DNA from: Mycobacterium sp. GA-1285
Lineage (GTDB): Bacteria; Actinomycetota; Actinomycetes; Mycobacteriales; Mycobacteriaceae
Direction: 5' to 3'
Assembly (NCBI RefSeq): GCF_001499905.1
Contig: NZ_LQIS01000005.1
Location: forward strand, 62,001 to 126,000
DNA: 64,000 nucleotides
Shown here in pieces: positions 17,280 through 25,374 of the stretch. The notes under the pieces were generated by a model that worked only from the letters and a program-made list of their open reading frames with translations, ran no database searches and was not told where the DNA came from. A program made the translations under genes and the position numbers. Position 1 is the stretch's first letter, and the number at the start of each line of letters is the position of its first letter.

Positions 17280-17753
17280 CTACGGCACCATTGCGGCGAT
17301 CGTGTCGACGACGCAGGCCGGCCGTTCGGAGCCCTCGACCTCGACGGTGACCCGCACCGTGGCCCTCGCACCGTTCTCGGCGCGGTCCACCTTGATCAGC
17401 TCTGCGCCCGCGCGGATACGTGAGTCGACGGGCACGGGCGCCGGGAACCGTAGTTTGTCCACGCCGTAATTCACCTGCATCGACAAGCCGGTCACCTGGT
17501 AGATCTGTTGCACGAGAATCGGCACCAACGACAGCGTGAGATAGCCGTGGGCGATCGTCTTGCCGTAGGGCCCTTTCGCGGCCTTCTCGGCGTCGACGTG
17601 GATCCATTGGTGATCACCCGTCGCCTCGGCGAACAGGTCGATCTCCCTCTGGGTGACCTGGCGCCATGCGCTGTACCCCAGATGCTCGCCCACGTGCTCT
17701 TCGAAAGCGGCGATCCCGTCGTACTCCGTCGGTGAAGAGGTCGTCTGCGTCAT
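17280..17753 (-). CDS. MaoC-like (R)-specific enoyl-CoA hydratase
   Basis: This is a 157-residue MaoC dehydratase. The hydratase-2 motif is intact in FAEATGDHQWIHVDAEKAA, with Asp and His spaced as in R-specific enoyl-CoA hydratases, followed by IAHGYLTLSLVP. The remaining segment (GVDKLRFPAPVPVDSRIRAG) is the standard substrate-edge strand. It hydrates a trans-2-enoyl-CoA. The gene is last in a minus-strand run and its ATG overlaps the end of the amidohydrolase upstream by 4 bp. Confidence 0.92.
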   Translation of the reverse strand: MTQTTSSPTEYDGIAAFEEHVGEHLGYSAWRQVTQREIDLFAEATGDHQWIHVDAEKAAKGPYGKTIAHGYLTLSLVPILVQQIYQVTGLSMQVNYGVDKLRFPAPVPVDSRIRAGAELIKVDRAENGARATVRVTVEVEGSERPACVVDTIAAMVP

Positions 17754-18946
17754 GCCGGGACTTTTTGAAGGCCGAGCTGCTCGATGGCGTTGCCGCCCAT
17801 GATCTTCGCCTTCGTCGTTTCCGACAACCCCTCCAGCCGGTCGACGAAGCTCAGCGGATCGCCGATGCCCTCGGGGTGCGGGAAGTCCGAACCGAACATC
17901 ACATGGTCCTCACCCATGATCTCGACGATCCCTTTGATGTCGTCCTCGAGGAACGGGTGGATGTAGACGTTGCGCTTGAACACCTCGACCGGATGCTCGT
18001 CGAACTCTTTGGGCATCGTCCGATAGGCCTTGTCCAACAGACGTAGAAGGTTTCGCACCCAGCCGCTGCCGTTCTCGACCACGAGGACCTTCAGGTCGGG
18101 GAAGCGCGAGAGCGCACCGTGGCAGATCAGCGCGGCCAGGGTGTCCTCCATCGCCCGGAAGCCCATCACCACCTCGCGCAGCGCGCTGGGCTTGAACGAC
18201 AGGTACTCATCGCCGCCCTCCCATTCCATGAGGTGCTTCTGGTAGCCGCTGTCTGCGGCGTGGAACGTCACGGGAATGCCGGCGTCGACGACCTCCTGCC
18301 AGAACGGGTCGAACTCCGGCAGGCCCATCGAGCGGGAACCCCCGAACCGGCTCGGCACCGGCGCGGGGCGGACCAGGAAGGTCTTCATGCCGCGCTCGAG
18401 GCACCAGCGGAACTCCTTGATGGCCTCGTCGACCAGAGGCAGACAGATCACCGGGGTGGCGAAGATTCGGTCGTGGTAATTGAAGGTCCAGTGTTCGTGC
18501 ATCCACTCGTTGAGCGCATGGATGATGGCATGGGTCAGGACGACGTCGTCGGTGGTGCGCTCCTCGATGAGGCTGGCCAGCGTGGGGTACATGACACACT
18601 GGTCGATGCCGAGTTCGTCCATCAGCTCCAGCCGTGGTGCGGGCGCCTGGAAGGCCGGGATCACTTCCATTGGCTCCCCGACGAACTCGCGGAAGTTCAG
18701 CCCCTCGGGGTTGTTGCCCAGAAAGTAGTCCTCCGCGCTACCCGGGCGCGCGACGCGTTCGAATGTCGGGTTCGGGATCATGTGGCTGATGTGATCCTTG
18801 ACGACAAGCTTCGGCCGGCCGTTGACCTCGACGTAGCCGACCTTCCCCCGGTGCTGCTTCGGAAGATACTTCGTGAGTGCGTCGGTCGTCTCGTACATGT
18901 GGTTGTCGATGTCGAAGACCGGGTACGGCAGGGACCGGGTAGGCAT
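17750..18946 (-). CDS. Amidohydrolase-2 family protein (paralogue 1)
   Basis: This 398-residue TIM-barrel metalloenzyme belongs to the ACMSD/resorcylate-decarboxylase-like amidohydrolase-2 group. The first strand carries DIDNHMYE, where the usual HxH is DxH; a mid-barrel His is in VTFHAADSGYQ; and the last metal ligand is in MFGSDFPHPEG. Known relatives perform hydrolysis, decarboxylation or hydration of ring or ring-cleavage products. It is closest in sequence to the amidohydrolase at 26945 in this window. A GAGAAT half-site lies upstream at 18994. The reaction and substrate are unknown. Confidence 0.9.
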   Translation of the reverse strand: MPTRSLPYPVFDIDNHMYETTDALTKYLPKQHRGKVGYVEVNGRPKLVVKDHISHMIPNPTFERVARPGSAEDYFLGNNPEGLNFREFVGEPMEVIPAFQAPAPRLELMDELGIDQCVMYPTLASLIEERTTDDVVLTHAIIHALNEWMHEHWTFNYHDRIFATPVICLPLVDEAIKEFRWCLERGMKTFLVRPAPVPSRFGGSRSMGLPEFDPFWQEVVDAGIPVTFHAADSGYQKHLMEWEGGDEYLSFKPSALREVVMGFRAMEDTLAALICHGALSRFPDLKVLVVENGSGWVRNLLRLLDKAYRTMPKEFDEHPVEVFKRNVYIHPFLEDDIKGIVEIMGEDHVMFGSDFPHPEGIGDPLSFVDRLEGLSETTKAKIMGGNAIEQLGLQKVPA

Positions 18947-18993
18947 GTGGCCGACCTCCTAAGAGCAGCGAATATGACCGTTTACGGTTATTG

Positions 18994-19009
18994 AGAATGA
19001 CGTTATCAC
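18994..19009. promoter_or_regulatory. Half-palindromic GAGAA-type site
   Basis: GAGAATGACGTTATCA has a full left half-site and a TATC right half, about 48 bp before the amidohydrolase ATG at 18946. The same TATC-type arm recurs at 3141 and, doubled, at 42578. Assignment to the operator family is tentative. Confidence 0.35.
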
Positions 19010-19035
19010 CATGCGCTGGCAACATCCATATCGGC

Positions 19036-19671
19036 TCAGGTGCCGGCAAGCTCTTTCCAGGCTTGGACCACCTCGTCGGTCGTGGTCACCGTTGCGAGCA
19101 GCGCCAATGTGTTGTCGATGACCGACTCCGCGTACTCACGCGGATACCCGCTCACCGCGTCGCGTGGCAGCACGAACTGGTAGCTGCGGTTGACGGCATC
19201 CATCACGAAGTTCGGTATCGCGATGTTGACCGAGACACCGACTCCCACAATGGTTCTGATGTTGAGATTGCGGAGCACGGAGTCGAGGTCGGTGCCGGTC
19301 ATCGGTCCAACGCCGTGCAGGCGAGTGAGGACGATGTCGCTGGGCGCCTCACCCAGTTCGGGCAGCACGGAGGCGCCTGGACTTCCCGGCGTCAAGTCGG
19401 CGGCGAATGACTTGCCGGCCATGAACAGCCGAGCGTTGGTGTTGGAGCCGCGGTTGTCGGGGCGTTTCTGGATCAGGCAATGCACCACCGCGACGCCGGC
19501 CGCGCGGGCCGCGTCGAGCAGTCTGGCGATGTTCGGTATCGCCTCGCGCCGTGCCTCTTCGGCGAGCATCGGCAGCCCGGCTTGCGGGCCGATCACTCCG
19601 CCCTGGCACTCCTGGGTGACCAGCGCGGTCGTGGCGGGATCGAGGAGATCGAGCAGGCGTGGTTGCGGCAT
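19036..19671 (-). CDS. Isochorismatase-fold protein with a degenerate catalytic triad
   Basis: This is a 211-residue cysteine-hydrolase (isochorismatase) fold protein. The first strand reads ALVTQECQGGV where family members have a catalytic Asp (Asp to Glu here); the usual Lys is Arg in DIVLTRLHG; and the nucleophile strand reads GVSVNIAIPNFVMDA where a Cys is expected (Ala here). The fold and length are otherwise normal, including TGTDLDSVLR. It may be a non-hydrolytic binding protein or use different chemistry. It lies 55 bp after the LLM gene, same strand, in the ACAD-LLM-amidohydrolase-MaoC run. Confidence 0.85.
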   Translation of the reverse strand: MPQPRLLDLLDPATTALVTQECQGGVIGPQAGLPMLAEEARREAIPNIARLLDAARAAGVAVVHCLIQKRPDNRGSNTNARLFMAGKSFAADLTPGSPGASVLPELGEAPSDIVLTRLHGVGPMTGTDLDSVLRNLNIRTIVGVGVSVNIAIPNFVMDAVNRSYQFVLPRDAVSGYPREYAESVIDNTLALLATVTTTDEVVQAWKELAGT

Positions 19672-19726
19672 GAGAGCACACGTTATCGCGTTACGGCAAT
19701 TTCTGTTTACGTCATCGCCGAGGGCG

Positions 19727-20626
19727 TCACGCGATGAACTCTTTGGCGAACGCCCGCGCGTGATCGATCACCTCGGAGCGGTCGGAACCCGCAGGAGCGA
19801 TGGTCAGCCACGTCACCCCAAGTGCCTCGAGCTTGGCGATCGTGGCGTGCCGCTCGTCAGCAGACTTGCTGTCGTCGAGGAGGTTGCCCGCCGAAAAACA
19901 GATGTCCAGTGGTTCCGTGCGGCCGATCTCGGCGGCGTATTTCTTGGCCCACGCGATGGCGGACTCCAGATCCTCGAGCGTGGAGATCTCCGCGGTTCGT
20001 GACGCGGCCGCGTAACCGAAGGTGTTGAACGGTGCCCAGCCCTGGGCGCGCGAGACCGCACGTCGCACAGCCGGCTTGCTGTTGCCGCCCACCCAAATCG
20101 GTGGAGGTGTCACAGGCACCGGCCGCAGCCGGACTCCACGCGCGTTGAACGATGTGCCTTCGTGGGCGGTGTCCGCACCGGTCATCACCTTGCTCAGCAC
20201 GTCGAGTGCCTCGTCGAGCAACTCCCCACGGTTGTCGAAATCGATTCCGAGCGCCCGGAACTCAGGCTTCAGATAGCCGGCGGCAGTGCCGAGAATGAGT
20301 CGGCCACCGGACAGCACGGCGAGGCTTTGGATCGATTTCGCACCGAGGAAGGGGTTGCGATAGGCGGCGATGTAGACGTTGGTCAGCAGTCTCACGTCGG
20401 TGGTCGCCGCCGCGGCGAACGCGAGCGCGACGAACGGGTCCAAGGCGTGGTGTCCGCCGTGGTCGAGCCACTTGGCGTCGGGGGCCGGGTGGTCGGTGAC
20501 GTGTACGGCATCGAATCCGCTGGCCTCTGCGACACGGGCGATATCCGCGATCGCTTCGGCAGTGACGAACTCGGGCACGGCCTCCACCCGATGGGTGGGC
20601 AGTTCAAGCGAGTACGAAATGGTCAC
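19727..20626 (-). CDS. LLM-class flavin/F420-dependent oxidoreductase
   Basis: This is a 299-residue luciferase-like TIM barrel. VHVTDHPAPDAKWLDHGGHH, TDVRLLTNVYIAAYRNPF, LSGGRLILGTAAGYLKPEF and PPIWVGGNSKPAVRRAV are the standard LLM signature segments. In mycobacteria this subgroup generally uses F420, but FMN cannot be excluded from sequence alone. It could act as a monooxygenase or dehydrogenase on a ring ketone or alcohol. The ATG overlaps the ACAD stop at 20623, so the two genes are coupled. Confidence 0.92.
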   Translation of the reverse strand: MTISYSLELPTHRVEAVPEFVTAEAIADIARVAEASGFDAVHVTDHPAPDAKWLDHGGHHALDPFVALAFAAAATTDVRLLTNVYIAAYRNPFLGAKSIQSLAVLSGGRLILGTAAGYLKPEFRALGIDFDNRGELLDEALDVLSKVMTGADTAHEGTSFNARGVRLRPVPVTPPPIWVGGNSKPAVRRAVSRAQGWAPFNTFGYAAASRTAEISTLEDLESAIAWAKKYAAEIGRTEPLDICFSAGNLLDDSKSADERHATIAKLEALGVTWLTIAPAGSDRSEVIDHARAFAKEFIA

Positions 20627-21759
20627 GGTCGTCCTTTCCGATCAGTGGCTCGTGATGTGACGAGGGTCGCCAGGCGTTGTGCGTGGTAGTCGGGGGTGCC
20701 GAAGATCAGTTGGGTGGCTTTGGCGCGACGGACGTAGAGGTGCGCGTCGTGCTCCCAGGTGAACCCGATGCCGCCGTGGATGCGCATGTTGTCCAGCGCA
20801 ACCTGCAGAAACGCCTCAGAGCACGCCATCTTGGCCACCGACGCCGCCACCGCCAACTCTTCACCGTCGGGAAGTTCGGCGGCGTGCTGCGCGGCGGATC
20901 GGGCACCCTCCACCAATACGAGCATGTCCGCGCAGCGGTGCTTGACGGCCTGGAAGCTGCCGATGGCGCGGCCGAATTGGATCCGTTCCTTCGCGTAGCC
21001 GACCGCCATGTCGAGGCATCGCTGCGCTGCACCGACCTGTTCTGCGGCGAGCGCAACGAGGGCGAGGTGATATGCCCTCTCCAGGCCCGCCGCGGCGCCG
21101 CCGTCAGCGCCGATCAGCCGGGCCTCAACCCCGTCGAAGCGCAGCTTGGCGACTCGGCGGGTACGGTCAAGCGCCACCAGCGGCTCGCGGATGAGCTCGT
21201 CGGTATCCGCGTTGACCGCGAACAGCGACACACCCGCGGCCGTATTCGCCGCGGCCAGAATGGTATTCGCGATGTGCCCGTCCAGGACACGATCGGCCTC
21301 TCCATAGAGCCGATAGTCGACGCCGTCGCCGCGCGCCGTCAGCGGCGCGGCCCCTCGGTCCCAGGCATCGAGGGTCCCGCTGAGGACGGCAGTCGCGGTC
21401 CTCGAACCGTCCAGAAGCGGGGGCAGGTACTCCCGCACCGCGGCGGCGTCACCGCTTGCGAGCAGCGTGGGGATCGCCAGCGCGACCGTGGAGAAGAAGG
21501 GAGCGCACAACAGGGCCGCACCCGTCTCCTCGAAGACGACCGCCAACTCCCGCATGCCCGCCCCGGCGCCCCCGAACTCCTCGGGCACCGCGATCGAAGC
21601 CAGGCCGAGGTCGGCGGTGAGCTCGCGCCAGATCCGGTGGTCGTAACCCGCGGGGGAATACATCGCGGCCCGAACGGCACTGCTCGGCGATCGGGCGACA
21701 AGAAAATCGCGGACCGCTTCCCGCAGGTCGGCGAGATCGACACTTTCAGTCGTGGACAC
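20623..21759 (-). CDS. Acyl-CoA dehydrogenase
   Basis: This 378-residue ACAD has the expected three domains: N-terminal helical (FLVARSP to MRELAVVFEETGAAL), beta core, and C-terminal helical with GRAIGSFQAVKHRCADMLV and IHGGIGFTWEHDAHLYVRRA. It introduces an alpha-beta double bond in an unknown acyl-CoA. It is the first gene of a minus-strand operon that continues into the LLM oxidoreductase. The GTG start at 21759 lies 25 bp from a four-copy 12-bp direct repeat, which is the likely control region. Confidence 0.92.
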   Translation of the reverse strand: MSTTESVDLADLREAVRDFLVARSPSSAVRAAMYSPAGYDHRIWRELTADLGLASIAVPEEFGGAGAGMRELAVVFEETGAALLCAPFFSTVALAIPTLLASGDAAAVREYLPPLLDGSRTATAVLSGTLDAWDRGAAPLTARGDGVDYRLYGEADRVLDGHIANTILAAANTAAGVSLFAVNADTDELIREPLVALDRTRRVAKLRFDGVEARLIGADGGAAAGLERAYHLALVALAAEQVGAAQRCLDMAVGYAKERIQFGRAIGSFQAVKHRCADMLVLVEGARSAAQHAAELPDGEELAVAASVAKMACSEAFLQVALDNMRIHGGIGFTWEHDAHLYVRRAKATQLIFGTPDYHAQRLATLVTSRATDRKGRP

Positions 21760-21783
21760 ACAGACCGCCTACGAGATCCCCGA

Positions 21784-21825
21784 CCAATACGCTAGCCAAT
21801 ATCCCAACCAATACCCCAACCAATA
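21784..21825. repeat. Four CCAATA direct repeats at exact 12-bp spacing
   Basis: CCAATA occurs at 21784, 21796, 21808 and 21820. The 12-mers around it are similar (nnCCAATAyssy). The array lies 25-66 bp upstream of the ACAD GTG at 21759 and about 180 bp upstream of the divergent amidohydrolase. The regular phasing looks like an iteron-style binding array for a regulator rather than coding sequence. Confidence 0.6.
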
Positions 21826-21966
21826 CCCTTGGTGCAGCCATGTTTTCCTTCCGCGTCGGCGCAGCGGTGGTCACCTTCGTGATGACCAGGCCGACAGCGA
21901 CCGCACCCATTCGCGGCATCCCGGGATAGGCATTACCGATCGAGGATAGTATCTTTTCCTGTCAGA

Positions 21967-21982
21967 GAGAATAAGCATTCTC
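21967..21982. promoter_or_regulatory. Exact 16-bp palindromic operator (GAGAA-N6-TTCTC)
   Basis: GAGAATAAGCATTCTC is a perfect 16-bp palindrome except for the centre, 21 bp before the GTG of the amidohydrolase at 22004. The core GAGAATAAG is the same as in the degenerate site at 367. Confidence 0.7.
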
Positions 21983-22003
21983 GCAAGTTGAAGGAGCAGC
22001 GCG

Positions 22004-23197
22004 GTGACCACCCTGGACTACGGCATCATTGACTGTGATACGCACTGCTATGAGACGCGCGACGCATTCACCCGATTCCTACCCGAAGAGTTCAAGGACC
22101 GCGCCATCACGACCGTGCGGGGGGCCGACGGAGTTGAGGTGATACTCGCCGGTCATCGCGTCGCGACGTTCAACAGCGAGGGCGGCCTCGGCCTGGACGT
22201 GGCGTATCGCCCGGGTTCGCTCAAGGAGATGCTGCGCCAGATGGGCTCGGGCAACCCCGAGGAGTCCTACGAGCCGCAGCCGATGCAACCGGAATACATC
22301 GAACGTTCCGCGCGGCTCGCGGTGATGGCCAAGCAGAACGTCGAGCGGATGGTGATCTATCCGAGCGGAATGGCACTCGCCGCCGAACACTACGTCGACG
22401 ACACGGCGGCGCTGTATGCGAACCTTCGGTCGTTCAACCGCTGGATCGACGACGAATGGGGTTTCGACTTCGAGGGCCGCATCTACGCGACCGCGCTGCT
22501 GTCCCTGCGCGACCTCGATTCGGCGATCGCCGAGACCGAGGCGATCATCGCGGAGGGCGCGAAGTTCGTGATGCTGCCGACCGGTCCCGCCTACGGGCGG
22601 TCGCCGGGCGATCCGTATTTCGACCCGGTGTACGCCCGACTCCAGGAGGCCGGCTGCGTGCTGGTGTACCACATCATGCCGTTCTGGTATTTCAATGCGA
22701 TCTCGCCTTCCTGGGGCCACAATCCCGACCCTGCGTCCTGGCACATGTCGGCGTGGCAGTGGATGAACATCTACGGTCAGCGGCCGATCGAGGACACACT
22801 CTCGGCGTTGATCTTCGACAATCTGTTCGGCCGCTTCCCGAAGCTCAACGTGTTGGTCGCCGAGCACGGCGCCGAGTGGGTGCCGTTCTTCCTCAAGCAC
22901 ATGGACAAGAGCCGCGGCATGGGCCGCAACGGTCCGTGGATCGGAGGCAAGCTGACCGAGCGGCCGTCGACGATCTTCCGGAAGCACGTCCGCGTCGTCC
23001 CGTACCCCGAGGACGACATCCCGGGCATCGTCACCAGCCTGGGTTATGACGACGTGCTGGTGATGGGTTCGGATTTCCCGCACGCCGAGGGGCTGGCCGA
23101 ACCCGCGGATTTCCTCAAGCTCCTCGACCCGCTCGACGACGCGGCGAAGCGACGCATCATGCGCGACAACGCCGAACAGCTGCTGCTGCGGAGCTGA
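22004..23197 (+). CDS. Amidohydrolase-2 family protein (paralogue 2)
   Basis: This is a 397-residue TIM-barrel amidohydrolase-2 protein. The N-terminal metal motif is IDCDTHCYETRDAF (DxH), the barrel His is in LVYHIMPFWYFN and the terminal ligand in MGSDFPHAEG. It is divergent in sequence from the 17750 and 26945 paralogues. Its GTG is preceded by AAGGAGC and by an exact operator. The gene heads an operon with two ACAD genes and an acyl-CoA synthetase (gap 6 bp, then overlaps), so it probably acts on the same CoA pathway, perhaps opening or decarboxylating a ring intermediate. That role is inferred. Confidence 0.9.
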   Translation: MTTLDYGIIDCDTHCYETRDAFTRFLPEEFKDRAITTVRGADGVEVILAGHRVATFNSEGGLGLDVAYRPGSLKEMLRQMGSGNPEESYEPQPMQPEYIERSARLAVMAKQNVERMVIYPSGMALAAEHYVDDTAALYANLRSFNRWIDDEWGFDFEGRIYATALLSLRDLDSAIAETEAIIAEGAKFVMLPTGPAYGRSPGDPYFDPVYARLQEAGCVLVYHIMPFWYFNAISPSWGHNPDPASWHMSAWQWMNIYGQRPIEDTLSALIFDNLFGRFPKLNVLVAEHGAEWVPFFLKHMDKSRGMGRNGPWIGGKLTERPSTIFRKHVRVVPYPEDDIPGIVTSLGYDDVLVMGSDFPHAEGLAEPADFLKLLDPLDDAAKRRIMRDNAEQLLLRS

Positions 23198-23203
23198 CCA
23201 CCG

Positions 23204-24178
23204 GTGGGCCCCGAGGTCGACGACTCGATCGACATCGAACTGGTACGTGACGCGGCGCGCGACTACCTGGCCGGGTGCGGCACCCACGACTCCCTCAAAG
23301 ACCTCGCGGCGATGGACTGGACGGGACTGCTGGTCGACGAGGATCTCGGCGGCAGCGGGTGGCGCCCGGTGGAGACGGCGGTCATCGCCGAGGAACTCGG
23401 ACGGTCGGGAAACTCGACGCACTGGCTCGGCAGTGTCATCGCTGCTGCGGCGTTGGGTTCAGCTCCGCCCGAGGCACGTGACCGGTGGTTGCCCGCCATG
23501 CTCGACGGGACGGCTGCGGCGGCCTGCGCCCTGGCCGCTGATGTCACGCGGGTGTCGGGCGCCGACTCGGTGGACATCATTGTCACCCTCGGTGCCAACG
23601 GGATTCAGCTGTTCGAGGCGGCAAGCACCCTGCCGCGGGAAGTCGACGAAGAGCTGTTGGACGTCAACCGGCCGGTATGGCGTGTCGAACTCTCCGGAGC
23701 GCAGAACGTGACCATCGGTGGATCCGATCGAGCGGAGCAACTACTCGCTCTGGGCAGGATCCTGCTGAGTGCGGATTCGCTCGGCGCACTGTCGGCCACA
23801 TTCGAGCGGCTGGTGACCTATCTCAAGGACCGAACCGCCTTCGGCGCGCCGATCGCGAGTTTCCAAGCGGTACAACACCGTTTGGTCGAGCTGTTGGTGT
23901 TCGAGGCCAAGGCCCGCGCCGTCCTCACCAAGGCTGCCCGCGCGCTGTCCGCCGATAGCGTCACGAGCGATGCGGTCACTCTGTCCGTCGTTGCGCATTC
24001 CTTCATCGCGGCGAACACCACGGCGGCGGTCGACGAGTGCATGCAACTTTCGGGCGGCATCGGATTCACCTGGGAATACCCGCTGCATCACGAACTGCGC
24101 CGAGTGTTCACGAACGCGTGCCTCCTGGGCACGGCGCGTTCCAGCCGCGCCCTGTTCGCCGACAGGGCCGGCTGGTGA
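23204..24178 (+). CDS. Short acyl-CoA dehydrogenase subunit
   Basis: This ACAD-family protein of 324 residues is about 60 shorter than usual, the shortening being in the N-terminal and beta-core regions. The C-terminal helical domain is normal: GAPIASFQAVQHRLVELLVF and LSGGIGFTWEYPLHHELRR. It is immediately followed by a full-length ACAD with which it overlaps by 4 bp. Adjacent short/long fadE pairs in mycobacteria form alpha2-beta2 heterotetramers with one active site per heterodimer, so this is the likely non-catalytic or FAD-sharing partner. The GTG at 23204 is 6 bp after the amidohydrolase stop. Confidence 0.9.
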   Translation: MGPEVDDSIDIELVRDAARDYLAGCGTHDSLKDLAAMDWTGLLVDEDLGGSGWRPVETAVIAEELGRSGNSTHWLGSVIAAAALGSAPPEARDRWLPAMLDGTAAAACALAADVTRVSGADSVDIIVTLGANGIQLFEAASTLPREVDEELLDVNRPVWRVELSGAQNVTIGGSDRAEQLLALGRILLSADSLGALSATFERLVTYLKDRTAFGAPIASFQAVQHRLVELLVFEAKARAVLTKAARALSADSVTSDAVTLSVVAHSFIAANTTAAVDECMQLSGGIGFTWEYPLHHELRRVFTNACLLGTARSSRALFADRAGW

Positions 24179-25374
24179 GCGCCCCGCGGACCCGGCCCAC
24201 CGAGGCCGAGCTTGCCGAGTTTCGGGACCGCGTCCGGGCACACATCGCTGAACACGCACCGCCGTTCGAGGCCCGAGAGGGTCATCGGGCACCGGAGACC
24301 GACGAGCAGGAAACACTGCTGCGCACATGGTTCGCCTCGCTGTTCGACGCGGGATTCGTCGGCGCGGACTGGCCCGTCGAATACGGCGGCCGGCCCGATC
24401 ACCATCCCCTGCATGATCGGATCGTCTCCGAGGAAATCCTGCGTGCCCGCGCTCCGCGCCCCGTCGATCAGGTCAACCTGGCGGCCCACGTGCTGCTGCA
24501 TTTCGGAACCGATGAGCAGAAATCCGCTCTGCTGCCGCCGATCCGGAGCAGCGAGCACGTCTGGTGCCAGCTGCTCAGCGAGCCCGATGCGGGCAGCGAC
24601 ATCGCCGCGGTGCGCTGTAAGGGCACCCCGCGGCCCGACGGGTCGTGGGTGATCGACGGACAGAAGACGTGGATCACCGACGGGCACTGGGCTGACATGG
24701 GCTTGGCGCTGATCCGCACCGATCCGTCGTCGTCGCGTCATCACGGGCTGTCCGCGTTCATCGTGCCGTTGGCCTCACCGGGCATCGAGATTCGTCCGAT
24801 CCGCACGATCAACGAGGCGATCGAGGTCAACGAGGTCTTCTTCGATGATGTGACGATCCCTCCCGACAGCCTGATCGGGGAGCCCGGCCAGGGCTGGTCG
24901 ATCATCATGGCGGGCCTGGACTTTGAACGGTTCGGTATCGGCGGCAACGTCATCCTGCTGGAACTTCTCATCGACGATCTGGTCACGGTGGCCGGTCACG
25001 GTCGGATCGACGACATGCCGGCACTGCAACACGCCGATATCCGGCACCAGGTTGCGGAGTTGGCGGTCGAGGTCGAGGTCGCGAAAGCCTTCATCGACGA
25101 CCATGTCGAACGGCTGGTGGCCGACGCCGAGCAGACGGGCGACGGTTCGATCGCCAAGCTCAGCTTCGCCGAGACGTATCACCGGGTTTCGGCCTACGGC
25201 GCGCAGCTCTCGACGATGGTCTGCACCGTCGCCGCCGATCCGGCTGTGGCGCTCGCCAAACAGCGTCTGAAAGAATGCTGGCTGTGGTCCCGTGCATACA
25301 CCGTGTCCGGGGGCAGCTCTGAAATGATGCGCAACATCCTGGCCAAACGATGCCTCATGCTGCCGACGCGCTGA
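24175..25374 (+). CDS. Acyl-CoA dehydrogenase, long subunit
   Basis: This is a 399-residue ACAD. GADWPVEYGGR, LLSEPDAGSDIAAVRCKG, DGQKTWITDGHWADMGLALI and VSGGSSEMMRNILAKR are the family landmarks in order. The start is the GTG at 24175, overlapping the stop of the short subunit (GTGA); longer frames upstream are shadow. Its stop overlaps the ligase ATG as TGATG. With the 324-residue neighbour it should form one heteromeric dehydrogenase acting on the acyl-CoA made by the ligase of the same operon. Confidence 0.93.
   Translation: MSAPRTRPTEAELAEFRDRVRAHIAEHAPPFEAREGHRAPETDEQETLLRTWFASLFDAGFVGADWPVEYGGRPDHHPLHDRIVSEEILRARAPRPVDQVNLAAHVLLHFGTDEQKSALLPPIRSSEHVWCQLLSEPDAGSDIAAVRCKGTPRPDGSWVIDGQKTWITDGHWADMGLALIRTDPSSSRHHGLSAFIVPLASPGIEIRPIRTINEAIEVNEVFFDDVTIPPDSLIGEPGQGWSIIMAGLDFERFGIGGNVILLELLIDDLVTVAGHGRIDDMPALQHADIRHQVAELAVEVEVAKAFIDDHVERLVADAEQTGDGSIAKLSFAETYHRVSAYGAQLSTMVCTVAADPAVALAKQRLKECWLWSRAYTVSGGSSEMMRNILAKRCLMLPTR

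Noticed and set aside
21752..21949. A plus-strand frame encoding a PNQY-repeat peptide
   Set aside because: The repeat is better explained as a 12-bp DNA element in a divergent promoter; the frame has no ribosome site and its second half is Arg-rich and out of character.
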